A DNA stretch of 64,000 nucleotides from Shinella zoogloeoides (GCF_020883495.1 NZ_CP086610.1:1097501-1161500); one strand, 5' to 3'. Shown: positions 1 through 8,992, counted from the first letter of the stretch. A program made the numbers and translations. The notes: generated by a model from the letters alone, not told the origin.

Positions 1-88
1 CCTCGTCGTCGAGCTTGCCGACCTCCGTATAGAGGGTGCGGTTGGCCCAGGCGTTATAGGCGGCGAACATGCGGTAGTGGTCAAGCAT
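1..88 (-). CDS. DinB family protein (N-terminal fragment, cut by window edge)
   Basis: Only the first 29 residues are in the window. They begin MLDHYRMFAAYNAWANR, the typical opening helix of DinB/DfsB-type four-helix-bundle proteins, which are usually metal-binding enzymes of thiol transfer or unknown role. The start at 88 is chosen because GGAG lies six bases upstream; in-frame ATGs at 100 and 115 are also possible. It is divergent from the glutathione transferase gene. The rest lies outside the window, so the specific function cannot be judged. Confidence 0.6.
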   Translation of the reverse strand, partial: MLDHYRMFAAYNAWANRTLYTEVGKLDDE

Positions 89-221
89 CGCGATCTCCAT
101 GATGGCGCCTATCATAGACGAAGCAGCCATCGAGCGCGTGAATGCGACCCATGAAATTATCTGATTTGCGTGCAGAGCGGCGCTGCGCTCCAATGCGCGC
201 CGACCGAATAACGAGGTTTCG

Positions 222-911
222 ATGACCCGACTGCTCTACGCCCTTGCCGGCGCCGACAAGGCCCGCCAGTTCTCGCCTCATGTCTGGAAGACCGTGATGT
301 CGCTCGCCCACAAGGGCCTCGACTATGAGACGGTGCCGGTAGGCTTTACCGAGATTCCCGCCATCGAGAACGGCAGCACGGCGACGGTGCCGCTGCTGCG
401 CGATGGCGACAGGCTGGTGCGGGATAGCTTCGAGATCGCGCTCTATCTCGACGAGGCCTATCCCGACCGTCCGTCGCTTTTCTGCGGGGAGGGCGGCAAG
501 GCCATGGCCCGCTTCATCGAGAACTGGTCGCAATCGACGCTGCACATGGCCGTCACCCGTATCGCGATCCTCGATATCCACGACCTGCTCGGCCCGGCCG
601 ACAGGGCCTATTTCCGAAGCAGCCGCGAGGAACGCCTCGGCGCGTCGCTGGAGGAGATCGCGGCGGCGGGCAAGGCGGAGGTCGAGGGCTTTGCCAAAAA
701 GCTCCAGCCGCTGCGCAACATGCTGAAGGTCCAGCCCTTCATCGGCGGCGAGGAGCCGCTTTTCCCCGACTATATCGTCTTCGGCGCGCTGCAATGGCTG
801 CGCACCACCGCGGGCACGAAAGTGCTGGAGGCGGACGATCCGGTCGCCCTGTGGTTCGCGCGCTGCCTCGACCTCCACGGCGGCATCGGCCATCGTGTGA
901 CGGCTGCATGA
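222..911 (+). CDS. Glutathione S-transferase family protein
   Basis: 229 residues, the normal length for a cytosolic GST. The N-terminal half has the thioredoxin-like glutathione-binding fold: a short first strand ending in the SPHVWK region, then a STATVPLL segment standing for the usual cis-proline loop, then DSFEIALYLDEAYP, which matches the helix that contacts the glutathione glutamyl group. The C-terminal all-helical domain follows from about residue 95. The sequence resembles GSTs annotated near beta-etherase types, but the substrate cannot be inferred. The gene stands alone, about 100 bases upstream of ndk and in the same direction. Confidence 0.8.
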   Translation: MTRLLYALAGADKARQFSPHVWKTVMSLAHKGLDYETVPVGFTEIPAIENGSTATVPLLRDGDRLVRDSFEIALYLDEAYPDRPSLFCGEGGKAMARFIENWSQSTLHMAVTRIAILDIHDLLGPADRAYFRSSREERLGASLEEIAAAGKAEVEGFAKKLQPLRNMLKVQPFIGGEEPLFPDYIVFGALQWLRTTAGTKVLEADDPVALWFARCLDLHGGIGHRVTAA

Positions 912-1015
912 AAGTTTGAGGCCGAACGCGCCAAACGCCGCCACCCCCTTGTTTTGCCGGGCGTTGGCGGCTATGGAACCGCCACTTTCACCGGAAAACC
1001 AAGGGAAACGGGAAA

Positions 1016-1438
1016 ATGGCGATTGAACGCACCTTTTCGATGATCAAGCCGGACGCAACGAAGCGCAACCTCACCGGCGCGATCACCAAGATGCTCGAAG
1101 ACGCAGGCCTGCGCGTCGTAGCTTCCAAGCGCGTCTGGATGAGCAAGCGCGAAGCCGAAGGCTTCTACGCCGTTCACAAGGAGCGCCCCTTCTTCGGCGA
1201 ACTCGTTGAAGGCATGACCTCCGGCCCGACGATCGTTCAGGTTCTCGAAGGCGAGAACGCGATCCTCAAGAACCGCGAAGTCATGGGCGCCACCAACCCG
1301 GCCAACGCCGACGAAGGCACCATCCGCAAGACCCACGCTCTGTCCATCGGCGAGAACTCGGTCCACGGCTCCGACGCCCCGGAAACCGCTGCCCAGGAAA
1401 TCAAGTACTGGTTCTCCGACACCGAAATCGTCGGCTGA
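1016..1438 (+). CDS. ndk: Nucleoside diphosphate kinase
   Basis: 140 residues, exactly the family length. It transfers the gamma-phosphate of ATP to nucleoside diphosphates through a phosphohistidine. The catalytic signature NSVHGSD is present near residues 115-121, and the N-terminus [11 protein letters not shown] is the conserved first strand and loop. A purine-rich stretch precedes the ATG. Two plus-strand hairpin terminators follow (1484-1512 and 1663-1688), so ndk is probably a single-gene transcript. Function is certain at family level. Confidence 0.98.
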   Translation: MAIERTFSMIKPDATKRNLTGAITKMLEDAGLRVVASKRVWMSKREAEGFYAVHKERPFFGELVEGMTSGPTIVQVLEGENAILKNREVMGATNPANADEGTIRKTHALSIGENSVHGSDAPETAAQEIKYWFSDTEIVG

Positions 1439-1483
1439 ATCGGTTTGTCCGGCCAAGGCCGGAAGCCTTTGAAATGACTCTGG

Positions 1484-1512
1484 AACCGGGGCTGGAAGGC
1501 CCCGGTTTCTTT
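1484..1512 (+). terminator. Rho-independent terminator after ndk
   Basis: Stem AACCGGGGC / GCCCCGGTT with a six-base loop, followed by a T-rich run (TTTCTTTTTTG). It lies 46 bases after the ndk stop and points the right way. Confidence 0.85.
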
Positions 1513-1540
1513 TTTGCGGAAAGCGTTTCCCCCACCCACT

Positions 1541-1632
1541 GTCGTCATCCTCGGCCTTGTGCCGAGGATCTGCCAAGGCATCGCAGAATCGCGACGCCGC
1601 AGATGCTCGGGACAGGCCCGAGAATGACGGAG
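1541..1632. repeat. Palindromic intergenic repeat element
   Basis: The two ends of this 92-bp segment are imperfect inverted copies (left CGTCATCCTCGGCCTTGTGC..., right ...CCCGAGAATGACGG; about 26 of 32 positions pair). Each arm also contains its own small hairpin (CCTCGG...CCGAGG and CTCGGG...CCCGAG). Elements of this look are common between genes in Rhizobiales. It sits between two terminators in the ndk 3' region. Confidence 0.6.
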
Positions 1633-1662
1633 GGGAGGTTTTCTGCCTTGCCGACCATTTGG

Positions 1663-1688
1663 ACCGGGGCCGAAAGACCCCGGTTTTT
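1663..1688 (+). terminator. Second plus-strand terminator, touching the end of the convergent lipoprotein gene
   Basis: Stem ACCGGGG / CCCCGGT with loop CCGAAAGA, followed by TTTTT at 1684-1688. Its end coincides with the stop codon of the convergent minus-strand lipoprotein gene, so it would shield that gene from antisense transcription out of ndk. Confidence 0.7.
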
Positions 1689-2185
1689 CATTGCCCGCAT
1701 TTTGCCGTTTCGAAATGTGCGGGCGCCTTGCCGTCCTTGAAGACTTCCGGGTTCTTCTCGTAGCCGGGGCCGACGACGAGGGGTTTTGCCGGAAGCACGC
1801 TCTGGTCGACATCGGAGGTCACCTCCACCTCGAGCGCCTGCAGCCGGGTGCCATCCGGCCCCACCACCGCGATCTCGACCTTATAGGGCCGTCCCTTTTT
1901 CACGCAGGTCACATCCGGGCTTTCCAGCACCACGCGCGGCAGACCGGGGAAGATTTTTCGCTCCAGCATCAGCGCTGCGCCACCCGCCGGGTTCTCGAAT
2001 TCCGCCTTCACGATGGAGCCCTCGGGTAGGGGCTGAGTCTGCTCCAGCGTGACGAGATAGGTAGCGTAGGCGAGGCGGTAGTTGAAGACGAATATCCGGC
2101 CCGTCAGCTTCAGCGGATCGGGGCCGGCCTCGCGCTGGCAGGCGGCAAGCAGAAGCACGAGCAGGATCGGCAGAAGGCGTTTCAT
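1688..2185 (-). CDS. Small lipoprotein of unknown function
   Basis: 165 residues from the ATG at 2185. The N-terminus MKRLLPILLVLLLAAC is a lipoprotein signal with lipobox LAAC (acylated Cys16), so the product is anchored in a membrane facing the periplasm. The mature part looks beta-rich (runs such as GRIFVFNYRLAYATYLVTLEQ) and ends in a Lys/Pro-rich tail with one further Cys near the end. No family recognised. Its start overlaps the stop of the CGNR regulator gene by four bases (ATGA), so the two are probably translationally coupled. An N-terminally longer reading of the frame would run through the regulator in the wrong frame and is rejected. Confidence 0.75.
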   Translation of the reverse strand: MKRLLPILLVLLLAACQREAGPDPLKLTGRIFVFNYRLAYATYLVTLEQTQPLPEGSIVKAEFENPAGGAALMLERKIFPGLPRVVLESPDVTCVKKGRPYKVEIAVVGPDGTRLQALEVEVTSDVDQSVLPAKPLVVGPGYEKNPEVFKDGKAPAHFETAKCGQ

Positions 2186-2736
2186 GGCTGCTGGTCCTCG
2201 CGATTGCGGTGATAGTGGCGGCTCGCCTTCACCCGGTTGCCGCAGACGGCCATGTCGCACCAGGCGCGCGAGCGGTTGCGGCTGCGGTCGAGAAACAGCC
2301 ATTGGCAGTTCGGGCAGATTTTCAGCCGCTCCGGCTCCGGCCGCGACAGCAGCAGCAGCGCGGAGCGGGCCGTCGCGGTATCGAGCGCCCGCCGCCGCGC
2401 GCCGGACCGGCGCAGCGTACCCGCGATAGCCTCGAGCAAATCGGCCAGCAGCGCCGGCTGCCCTTCGCCCAGCGCCTCTGCGCGAAAATGCCGGTCGATC
2501 GCCTCGCGAAGCTCCACCAGCCCGGCCCGTGCCGCCTCGCAGGCCGGCTCCAGCCCGCCGAAAAGAGCGCGTTCCGCTCCGTGCCTGTTCGCACCTTCGG
2601 AAAAGGCATCCATCACCGCCGGATCGGCAAAGCGGTCGATCCGCCGTTCCGGGTCGGCGCGCAGCACGACGGAATTGGCGACATCGAGGGCGAGCGCGCC
2701 GCCGGAGAAACGATGCGGGGTCCAGGAAAAGGTCAT
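2182..2736 (-). CDS. CGNR zinc-finger / ABATE-domain transcriptional regulator
   Basis: 184 residues from the ATG at 2736 (MTFSWTPHRFSGG); an upstream ATG at 2784 would place the operator-like palindrome inside the gene. The first two thirds match the ABATE-type ligand or stress-sensing region (GALALDVANSVV... then helices). The C-terminus is a CGNR zinc finger: CPNC, then WLFLDRSRNRSR, then C-x4-CGNR, which is the DNA-binding part of these regulators. It is divergent from the LivH-type permease gene with only 62 bases between starts and overlaps the lipoprotein gene downstream. Probably it controls both; the effector is unknown. Confidence 0.85.
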   Translation of the reverse strand: MTFSWTPHRFSGGALALDVANSVVLRADPERRIDRFADPAVMDAFSEGANRHGAERALFGGLEPACEAARAGLVELREAIDRHFRAEALGEGQPALLADLLEAIAGTLRRSGARRRALDTATARSALLLLSRPEPERLKICPNCQWLFLDRSRNRSRAWCDMAVCGNRVKASRHYHRNREDQQP

Positions 2737-2746
2737 GCGATATTCT

Positions 2747-2772
2747 AACTGGTAAAAGCAATTTTGCCAGTT
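2747..2772. promoter_or_regulatory. Candidate operator between CGNR regulator and permease
   Basis: A 26-bp inverted repeat, AACTGG...CCAGTT with A/T-rich inner arms (10 of 13 positions pair), is centred in the 62-bp divergent intergenic region. Its position suggests the binding site of the CGNR regulator, controlling itself and the permease. Assignment is inference. Confidence 0.5.
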
Positions 2773-2798
2773 ATAATTTGCCAAAGCCCGGAGCGCCC

Positions 2799-3695
2799 AT
2801 GGCCTATTTCCTGCAGCAGGTCGCCAATGCCGTGCCGGTCGCCGCGCTCTATGCGGCGCTGGCCTTCGGCTATTCCATCGCCTTCGCGGTGACGCGGCGG
2901 GCGGATATCGGCTATGGCGCGCTCTTCGCCTTCGCCGCGCAGATGTTCGTGCTGTTCGCGGGGTATGGCTGGAACCATCTCTGGCTGGTGCTGCCGGCCG
3001 CGCTTGCCTTCGGCGCGGTTGCTGCGCTGATCTACGGCGTCGGCGCTGGCCTTGTCATCGGGCGGCATGTCATGCGCCCGCTCGCCTTTTCCTCGGACAA
3101 TACGGTGGTCGTCGCCGCGCTCGGCACCGTGCTGGTGCTGATGGAGACGGCGCGGCTTGCCTCCGATACGCGCAGCCTCTGGCTGCCGCCGCTGCTGGCG
3201 ACGCCGGTGGTGCTCTGGAACGATCCGGCCTTCCCGGTCGTGCTGACAGTGCTGCAACTGGCCAACACGCTGGCCTTCGCCGCCATCGTCGCCATCGGCC
3301 ATGTCTTCCTCGTCCGCTCGGCCTGGGGCCGGCGCTGGCGCGCGGTCTCGCAGGACCGGCGGGCGGCGGAACTGTGCGGCGTGGATGCGGCGGGCGTCTA
3401 TCTCGCGGCCTATGCGAGTGCGGCGCTGATCGCCAGCCTCTCCGGCATCCTCGCCGTTTCCTATTACGGCAACATGGATTTCGGCGCGGGTCTCGTCTTC
3501 GGGGTGAAGGTGCTGTTCATCGCCGCCATCGGCGGGGCGGGGGCGCCGCTTCGCTCGGCGCTCGGCGGCGCGGCGATGGGGGCCGCCGAAACGCTCTGGA
3601 GCGCCTATGGCGAATTCCTCTGGCGTGACTTCGCGATCTTTTCCGCGCTGGTGCTGCTGCTGGTGATCTTCAGACGGGAGAGGCCGGCGCCGTAA
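2799..3695 (+). CDS. LivH-type branched-chain amino acid ABC permease (stand-alone)
   Basis: 298 residues with about eight hydrophobic segments, the length and layout of LivH permeases. Recognisable features are the N-terminal LQQVANAVPVAALYAALAFGYSIAFAV and the cytoplasmic loop WRAVSQDRRAAELCGVDA, which matches the EAA-like coupling helix that touches the ATPase. The start at 2799 follows a CGGAG sequence. No LivM, LivG, LivF or binding protein lies beside it, so it would have to borrow ATPases from elsewhere or act in a different way. It is divergent from a CGNR regulator. Confidence 0.8.
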   Translation: MAYFLQQVANAVPVAALYAALAFGYSIAFAVTRRADIGYGALFAFAAQMFVLFAGYGWNHLWLVLPAALAFGAVAALIYGVGAGLVIGRHVMRPLAFSSDNTVVVAALGTVLVLMETARLASDTRSLWLPPLLATPVVLWNDPAFPVVLTVLQLANTLAFAAIVAIGHVFLVRSAWGRRWRAVSQDRRAAELCGVDAAGVYLAAYASAALIASLSGILAVSYYGNMDFGAGLVFGVKVLFIAAIGGAGAPLRSALGGAAMGAAETLWSAYGEFLWRDFAIFSALVLLLVIFRRERPAP

Positions 3696-3698
3696 GGC

Positions 3699-4172
3699 TC
3701 AGGACCATTTGTCCCGCGCTCGGTCGTCGCTGTCCTTGGCGTCGACCCAGCCGCCGGTGCTGCCATCGGCAAAGTGCTCCTTCTTCCAGAAGGGCGCGGA
3801 GGTCTTCAGGTAATCCATGACGAAGGACGCGCCGTCGAAGGCGGCGTGGCGATGGGGGGCGGCGGCGATGACGAGCACGATATTGCCGCCCGGCGCGATC
3901 TTGCCGACCCGGTGGATCGCCGTGATGCCGAGCAGCGAGAAGCGCTCGACGGCCAGCCGGCAGATGCGGCCGATCTCCGCCTCGGCCATGCCGGGATAAT
4001 GCTCCAGCTCCAGCGCGGAAAGTTTGCCGCCCTCGTCGCGGCAGAGGCCGGTAAAGGTCACGATGGCACCAGCGGAAGCGCCGCCGGCGGTAAGGCGCGC
4101 CGTTTCGGCCATGACGTCGAAATCGTCCGTCTGGACGCGCACGATCACCGGAGCCGAGACGCCGCCGGCCAT
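3699..4172 (-). CDS. moaE: Molybdopterin synthase catalytic subunit MoaE
   Basis: 157 residues, normal for MoaE. With MoaD thiocarboxylate it inserts the dithiolene sulfurs into precursor Z (cPMP) to make molybdopterin. The signature APFWKKE, with the active-site lysine, lies near residue 130, and HRVGKI is the conserved central motif. It is the last gene of the minus-strand run and starts three bases after the moaD stop. The molybdopterin oxidoreductase at 11.4 kb is one possible user of the cofactor. Confidence 0.96.
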   Translation of the reverse strand: MAGGVSAPVIVRVQTDDFDVMAETARLTAGGASAGAIVTFTGLCRDEGGKLSALELEHYPGMAEAEIGRICRLAVERFSLLGITAIHRVGKIAPGGNIVLVIAAAPHRHAAFDGASFVMDYLKTSAPFWKKEHFADGSTGGWVDAKDSDDRARDKWS

Positions 4173-4175
4173 TGG

Positions 4176-4430
4176 TCAGCCCCCGGTCATCGGCGGGAAG
4201 AGGGCGATCTCGCGCGCGCCGGCGATAGGCTCGTCGTGCTCGACATGCTCCTGGTTGATCGCGATGCGGATGACCTTCTCATGCTCCAGCGCATGGGCAT
4301 AGTTCTCGCCCAGCGTCTTGAGATGCCGCAGAAGATCGCCGCCCGTCTTCACGGCGGCGGGCAGGTCGATCTCTTCCTCGCCCTTGCCGATCCGTTCGCG
4401 CACCCAGGCGAAATAGACGAGCTTCGTCAT
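4176..4430 (-). CDS. moaD: Molybdopterin synthase sulfur carrier subunit MoaD
   Basis: 84 residues of the ubiquitin-like beta-grasp family, ending in PPMTGG. The terminal Gly-Gly is the residue pair that is adenylated and thiocarboxylated to carry sulfur to MoaE. The N-terminus KLVYFAWVRERIG is the typical first strand and helix. It lies directly between pgsA and moaE with almost no spacing, so the three genes are likely cotranscribed. Confidence 0.95.
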   Translation of the reverse strand: MTKLVYFAWVRERIGKGEEEIDLPAAVKTGGDLLRHLKTLGENYAHALEHEKVIRIAINQEHVEHDEPIAGAREIALFPPMTGG

Positions 4431-4431
4431 G

Positions 4432-5016
4432 CTATTCGTCCACGATATGCTTCAGGCCGACGCGGAAATAGTCGTAGCCGGTATACATGGTGATGAGCGC
4501 GGCGACCCACAGCAGGGTGATGCCGATCTCGGTCGTGTAGGGCAGCACCTTGTCGCCGGCCGGGCCGGCCAGCAGGAAGGCGATGGCGAACATCTGGATC
4601 GCCGTCTTCCACTTGGCGATGCGCGTCACCGGCACGGAGACCTTGAGGTCGGCGAGATATTCGCGCAGGCCCGAGACGAGGATTTCGCGGCACAGGATGA
4701 TGATCGCGGCCCAGATCGTCCAGCCGGCGATCGTGCCGTCTGCGGCCATCAGCAGCAGCACGGAGGCGACCAGCAGCTTGTCGGCGATCGGGTCCAGCAT
4801 GCGGCCGATATTCGACGTCTGGTTCCAGATGCGGGCGAGATAACCGTCCAGATAGTCGGTGATCGACGCGGCAACGAACAGCCAGAAGGCCGTCCAGCGC
4901 GCGAAGTCCGACGATTCCAGCCGTCCCTCGATGAAGAAGCACAGCACGATCAGGGGAACGGCCAGGATGCGGCCGTAGGTGAGAAGGTTCGGAATGCTAT
5001 ATGCGCGGGAAGCCAT
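4432..5016 (-). CDS. pgsA: CDP-diacylglycerol--glycerol-3-phosphate 3-phosphatidyltransferase
   Basis: 194 residues, an integral membrane enzyme that makes phosphatidylglycerol phosphate. It has the CDP-alcohol phosphotransferase signature D-G-x2-A-R-x8-G-x3-D-x3-D in the segment DYLDGYLARIWNQTSNIGRMLDPIADK, with four predicted membrane helices after it. The N-terminus SIPNLLTYGRI is characteristic. It lies between uvrC and moaD on the minus strand; uvrC-pgsA neighbours are common in alphaproteobacteria. Confidence 0.95.
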   Translation of the reverse strand: MASRAYSIPNLLTYGRILAVPLIVLCFFIEGRLESSDFARWTAFWLFVAASITDYLDGYLARIWNQTSNIGRMLDPIADKLLVASVLLLMAADGTIAGWTIWAAIIILCREILVSGLREYLADLKVSVPVTRIAKWKTAIQMFAIAFLLAGPAGDKVLPYTTEIGITLLWVAALITMYTGYDYFRVGLKHIVDE

Positions 5017-5141
5017 GGATTTTTCAGTCTCGACTGTCTGGTGCGGCTAGATGAGGTCTTTGTGCGAGCGCCGTCAACCTTTGTTTCCGGCAATTCTTGG
5101 CGAATTTACGGAGGCTTGGCGGAAAAGCCGGAATATCGCCG

Positions 5142-7175
5142 TCAACCCGCAGCGTCGTCGTGGAAATGGTTGTAGACGATGCGCGCGACGCTCTCCGAAA
5201 TGCCGCCCACCGCCATCAGATCCGCCATCGCGGCGCGCGAGACGGCCTTGGCGGTGCCGAAATGCTGGAGCAGGGCGCGCTTTCGCGTCGGGCCGATGCC
5301 GGCGATCTCGTCGAGCGGGTTCTTGACCATCTCCTTCTTGCGCCGCGCCCGGTGCGAGCCGATGGCGAAGCGGTGCGCCTCGTCGCGCAGGCGCTGCACG
5401 AAATAGAGCACCGGATCGCGCGGCGGCAGCGAGAAGTCGGCAATGCCCTTCATGAAGAATCGCTCGCGCCCCGCCTCGCGGTCCGCGCCCTTGGCGACGC
5501 CGATGGCGATGACCTGATCGGTGATGCCGAGTTCTTCCAGAATGGCCCGCACCGCCGTCATCTGCCCCTGGCCGCCGTCGATGAGGATGACGTCGGGCCA
5601 GGCGGGGAAGGGCAGGTCCGCGGCATCCGCGCTCTGGTCGGCATTGCGGTCCGGCAGGCCCTCTTCCTTGATGAGACGCGAGAAGCGCCGCGTCATCACT
5701 TCCTTCATCATGCCGAAGTCGTCGCCGGGCGTGATGTCGGTCGATTTGATGTTGAACTTGCGATATTGCCCCTTCACGAAGCCTTCCGGCCCCGCCACCA
5801 CCATGCCGCCCACGGCATTGGTGCCCATGATGTGCGAGTTGTCGTAGATCTCGATGCGGCGCGGCACATAGGGCAGCTTGAAGGTTGAAGCAAAACCTTC
5901 CAGCAGGCGCGACTGCGATGCCGTCTCGGCCAGCTTGCGGCCATGCGCCTCGCGGGCATTGGCCACCACATGGTCGACGAGGTCCTTCTTCTCGCCGCGC
6001 TGCGGCACGGAGATCGTCACCTTGTAATTGGAGCGCTCGGAAAGCGCTTGTGACAGCAGATCGATTTCCTCGACCGGCTCGGAGAGAAGGATCTGCCGCG
6101 GACAGGGCTTGTCGTCATAGAACTGGGCGAGGAAGGCGTTGAGCACTTCTGCGCCGGTAAGCTGCGGATCGGCCTTGGGGAAATAGGCGCGGTTGCCCCA
6201 GTTCTGCCCGGTGCGGAAGAAGAAGACCTGAATGCAGGAAATGCCGCCTTCATGGTGGATGGCGAAGACGTCGGCCTCCTCCACGCCGGCCGGATTGATG
6301 CCCTGATGGCTCTGGACGTGCGAAAGCGCCGCCAGCCGGTCGCGAAAGACGGCGGCGCGCTCGAAATCGAGGTCCTCGGCAGCGGCGTTCATGGCCTCGG
6401 CCATATGCGCCTTCACCTTCTGGCTCTTGCCGGAAAGGAAGTCCTTCGCCTCCTGCACCAGTTCGGCATAGTCCCGGTCCGTGATCTCATGGGTGCAGGG
6501 GCCGGAACAGCGCTTGATCTGGTAGAGCAGGCACGGCCGGCTGCGCGTCTCGAAGACGCTGTCGGTGCAGGTGCGCAGCAGGAAGGCGCGCTGGAGCGAG
6601 TTGATCGTGCGCCCCACGGCCCCCGCCGAGGCGAAGGGGCCGAAATAGTCGCCCTTGCGGCTGCGCGCGCCGCGATGCTTGAAGATCGCCGGTGCGCGGC
6701 TGTCCCCGGTCACGAGGATATAGGGGAACGACTTGTCGTCGCGCAAAAGCACGTTGAAGCGCGGGCGCAGGCGCTTGATGAGGTTCGCTTCCAGCAGCAG
6801 CGCCTCGGTCTCGGTGCGGGTGGTGACGAATTCCATGTTCGCCGTCAGGCGAATCATCTGCGTGATGCGGTTGGAATGGCCGCGGCCCTGCGCATAATTC
6901 GTTACGCGCTTCTTCAGGCTGCGCGCCTTGCCGACATAGAGCACGTCTCCATCCGCATTGAACATGCGGTAGACGCCCGGGCTGTTCGGCAGGCGCTTGA
7001 CGAAGTGCTGGATCAGTTCGGCCCCGATCAGCCCTTCCGGCGCCTCGCCGCCCTCGTTCCAGTCGATGCCGGACGCGGCGGCGCCTTCGGGCGGGCTTTC
7101 CTGAAGCTCGTCCTCGTCGTCCGTCTCGTTCTCGTCATAGAGGATGCCGCCATCCTCCACCTTCCGGCCGTTCAT
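5142..7175 (-). CDS. uvrC: Excinuclease ABC subunit C
   Basis: 677 residues from the ATG at 7175. UvrC makes both incisions in nucleotide excision repair. The GIY-YIG nuclease domain spans about residues 62-145 (GVY 67-69, YVG 80-82). A cluster of cysteines after it ([13 protein letters not shown]) matches the Fe-S/UvrC linker region. A UVR motif near residue 250, the RNase H-like C-terminal nuclease (EIYDNSH, VILIDGG) and a final helix-hairpin-helix ([20 protein letters not shown]) complete it. A 50-residue acidic N-terminal extension ([14 protein letters not shown]) precedes the usual start. Its ATG overlaps the SDR stop by four bases, so the two are coupled. Confidence 0.97.
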   Translation of the reverse strand: MNGRKVEDGGILYDENETDDEDELQESPPEGAAASGIDWNEGGEAPEGLIGAELIQHFVKRLPNSPGVYRMFNADGDVLYVGKARSLKKRVTNYAQGRGHSNRITQMIRLTANMEFVTTRTETEALLLEANLIKRLRPRFNVLLRDDKSFPYILVTGDSRAPAIFKHRGARSRKGDYFGPFASAGAVGRTINSLQRAFLLRTCTDSVFETRSRPCLLYQIKRCSGPCTHEITDRDYAELVQEAKDFLSGKSQKVKAHMAEAMNAAAEDLDFERAAVFRDRLAALSHVQSHQGINPAGVEEADVFAIHHEGGISCIQVFFFRTGQNWGNRAYFPKADPQLTGAEVLNAFLAQFYDDKPCPRQILLSEPVEEIDLLSQALSERSNYKVTISVPQRGEKKDLVDHVVANAREAHGRKLAETASQSRLLEGFASTFKLPYVPRRIEIYDNSHIMGTNAVGGMVVAGPEGFVKGQYRKFNIKSTDITPGDDFGMMKEVMTRRFSRLIKEEGLPDRNADQSADAADLPFPAWPDVILIDGGQGQMTAVRAILEELGITDQVIAIGVAKGADREAGRERFFMKGIADFSLPPRDPVLYFVQRLRDEAHRFAIGSHRARRKKEMVKNPLDEIAGIGPTRKRALLQHFGTAKAVSRAAMADLMAVGGISESVARIVYNHFHDDAAG

Positions 7176-7960
7176 TCCGCTATTCCCCAGACATCGGGTG
7201 TTTCCCAGGCGAGATGCTGCCCGCCGTCGAGCGCTATCATTTGCCCCGTAATGGAGGGCGTGTCGAACAAAAAGCGAACTGTGCGGCCAAATTCGTCCAG
7301 CGAAGGCCCGCGCTGGAGGATCAGGCCCTCCACCTGCGCCCGGAAGGCCGCGTCGTCCTGCCGCTCGCTCGGCAGCGAGGGACCGGGGCCGATGGCGTTG
7401 ACGCGCACGCGCGGCGCAAAGCCCTGCGCCATGGTGCGCGTCGCCATCCAGAGGGCCGATTTCGACAACGTATAGGAATAGTAGCGCGGCGTCGGGTTCC
7501 AGACGCGCTGGTCGATGATGTTGACGATGGAGCCGGGCATGTCCTGCGGAAGCTGCCGCACGAAATCGCGGGCGAGGATGGAAGGGGCCTTCACATGGAC
7601 GGCGAAATGCCGGTCCAGAAGCGCATCGTCGAAGGTGTCGACCGTATCCGGCTTGAAGACGGAGGCATTGTTGACGAGCAGGCCGAGCGGCCCGATCGCG
7701 GCCACGGCCTTTTCGACAAGGCGGCCTGTCGCGGCCCCGTCCGCAAGGTCGCACTGCACGGCGAGGGCTCTGCCGCCATTCGCGTTCAGGCGCCGGGCGA
7801 TGACCTCCGCCTCCTCGAAGGATTCGTTCGCATGGATGGCGACGGCGAAACCGTTTGCCGCCAGATCTTCCACGATGGCCTTGCCGATGCGCCTTGCGCC
7901 GCCCGTCACGAGGGCCGTCTTCAGGGGCTTGCTCAAGAAATATCCGTCCTGCCGATTCAT
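7172..7960 (-). CDS. SDR family oxidoreductase (pteridine reductase/FolM-like)
   Basis: 262 residues, a classical short-chain dehydrogenase. The NADP(H) site is [12 protein letters not shown] near residues 18-29, where the Arg-Arg favours NADPH. NNAS lies near 95, and the catalytic YxxxK appears as YSYTLSK near 165. The GGARRIG form and overall sequence resemble pteridine reductases and FolM dihydromonapterin reductases, but the substrate is not provable here. It is the first gene of the minus-strand run that continues into uvrC by a four-base overlap. Confidence 0.85.
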   Translation of the reverse strand: MNRQDGYFLSKPLKTALVTGGARRIGKAIVEDLAANGFAVAIHANESFEEAEVIARRLNANGGRALAVQCDLADGAATGRLVEKAVAAIGPLGLLVNNASVFKPDTVDTFDDALLDRHFAVHVKAPSILARDFVRQLPQDMPGSIVNIIDQRVWNPTPRYYSYTLSKSALWMATRTMAQGFAPRVRVNAIGPGPSLPSERQDDAAFRAQVEGLILQRGPSLDEFGRTVRFLFDTPSITGQMIALDGGQHLAWETPDVWGIAE

Positions 7961-8295
7961 TTGATTAACCGGTCAAAGATATAGACATCTCTGCGCAGGC
8001 TTAAACTCCCCCTGAAAATTGGTTGCAGAAAAATTAACTGCAAAAGCTCCTTCGAAGTAATTCGGAGTATATTTCCGCGTATTCTTGATTTGTTGAAATT
8101 GTGGTTAATGAATTCCCTGTTGTTCAAAAGTCACATCCCATTTGTGCCGCGTGTCTGCCACAATCATTTCACATTTTGGCTCTTTCATTTCCTCAATCTT
8201 TATTCAAATTCCCCTCAACCGGGCGGGACTGAACAGGAATGACGATGCCCGACAGCCTCCCATTGAGAGGGCGTCGTTTAGTAAAGGAGAATAAC
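7961..8295. other. AT-rich divergent intergenic region (335 bp)
   Basis: No open reading frame of note. The base composition is clearly richer in A/T than the genes on both sides, especially 8000-8220, as expected for the promoter and 5' leader of a highly expressed outer membrane protein gene. A strong ribosome binding site AAAGGAGA (8283-8290) lies just before the ATG at 8296. No promoter boxes are assigned with confidence. Confidence 0.6.
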
Positions 8296-8931
8296 ATGCG
8301 TACACTTATCGCCACCCTCATCGCTTCGACCGTTTCCATGGTCGCCTTCCAGGCCGCTCACGCCGCTGACGCCATCGACGAAGTTCCGCAGGCTCCGGCC
8401 GCTGAATATTCCGAGCCGGTCGTCAAGAACTGGTCGGGCGCCTATGTCGGTGGTAACGCCACCTGGCAGAAGGGCAAGTTCAACGGTCAGGACAAGGATC
8501 GCGGCCATGCCCTCGGCGGCGGCGTCTACGGCGGCTACAACATGCAGAGCGGCCAGCTCGTCTACGGTGGCGAAGCCGACCTCAGCTACTCCGGCGTCGA
8601 CAACAACTCGCATGGCTTCACGGCCAAGCAGGGTGCGAACGGCTCCATCCGCGCTCGCGTCGGTGTCGACCTGAACCCGGTTCTCGTCTACGGCACGGGT
8701 GGTATCGCCGCCTCGAACGTCGAAGTCGAGACGAATGCTGGCGCCAAGGACGATGCGACCCTGCTCGGCTGGACTGCCGGCGCCGGTGTCGAAGCCTTCG
8801 TCACGGACAACGTCACGGCGCGCGTCGAATACCGCTACAGCGACTACGGCAAGAAGACCTTCCACGGTGCCGGCACGCGCAGTGGCTTCGAAGACCACAG
8901 CGTCCGCGTCGGTATGGGCGTGAAGTTCTAA
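8296..8931 (+). CDS. Outer membrane beta-barrel protein (RopB/Omp25-31 family)
   Basis: 211 residues. The start at 8296 is fixed by the strong AAAGGAGA site; a longer reading from 8239 has no signal peptide at its beginning. The Sec signal peptide MRTLIATLIASTVSMVAFQAAHA ends near residue 23. The mature protein starts with the family's NWSGAYVGGN strand, has alternating barrel strands with Gly-rich turns, and closes with the terminal strand HSVRVGMGVKF ending in Phe, the signal for barrel assembly. Expected to be an abundant, eight-stranded outer membrane protein. A terminator follows. Confidence 0.9.
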   Translation: MRTLIATLIASTVSMVAFQAAHAADAIDEVPQAPAAEYSEPVVKNWSGAYVGGNATWQKGKFNGQDKDRGHALGGGVYGGYNMQSGQLVYGGEADLSYSGVDNNSHGFTAKQGANGSIRARVGVDLNPVLVYGTGGIAASNVEVETNAGAKDDATLLGWTAGAGVEAFVTDNVTARVEYRYSDYGKKTFHGAGTRSGFEDHSVRVGMGVKF

Positions 8932-8960
8932 GCCTCGACGGCTCTGGAAATACGAAAAGA

Positions 8961-8985
8961 CCGCGGAGCGATCCGCGGCCTTTTT
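8961..8985. terminator. Terminator between omp and GST, probably bidirectional
   Basis: Stem CCGCGGA / TCCGCGG with loop GCGA, followed by CC and TTTTT. AAAAG on the 5' side allows termination of the convergent GST transcript as well. Confidence 0.85.
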
Positions 8986-8992
8986 GCTATGT

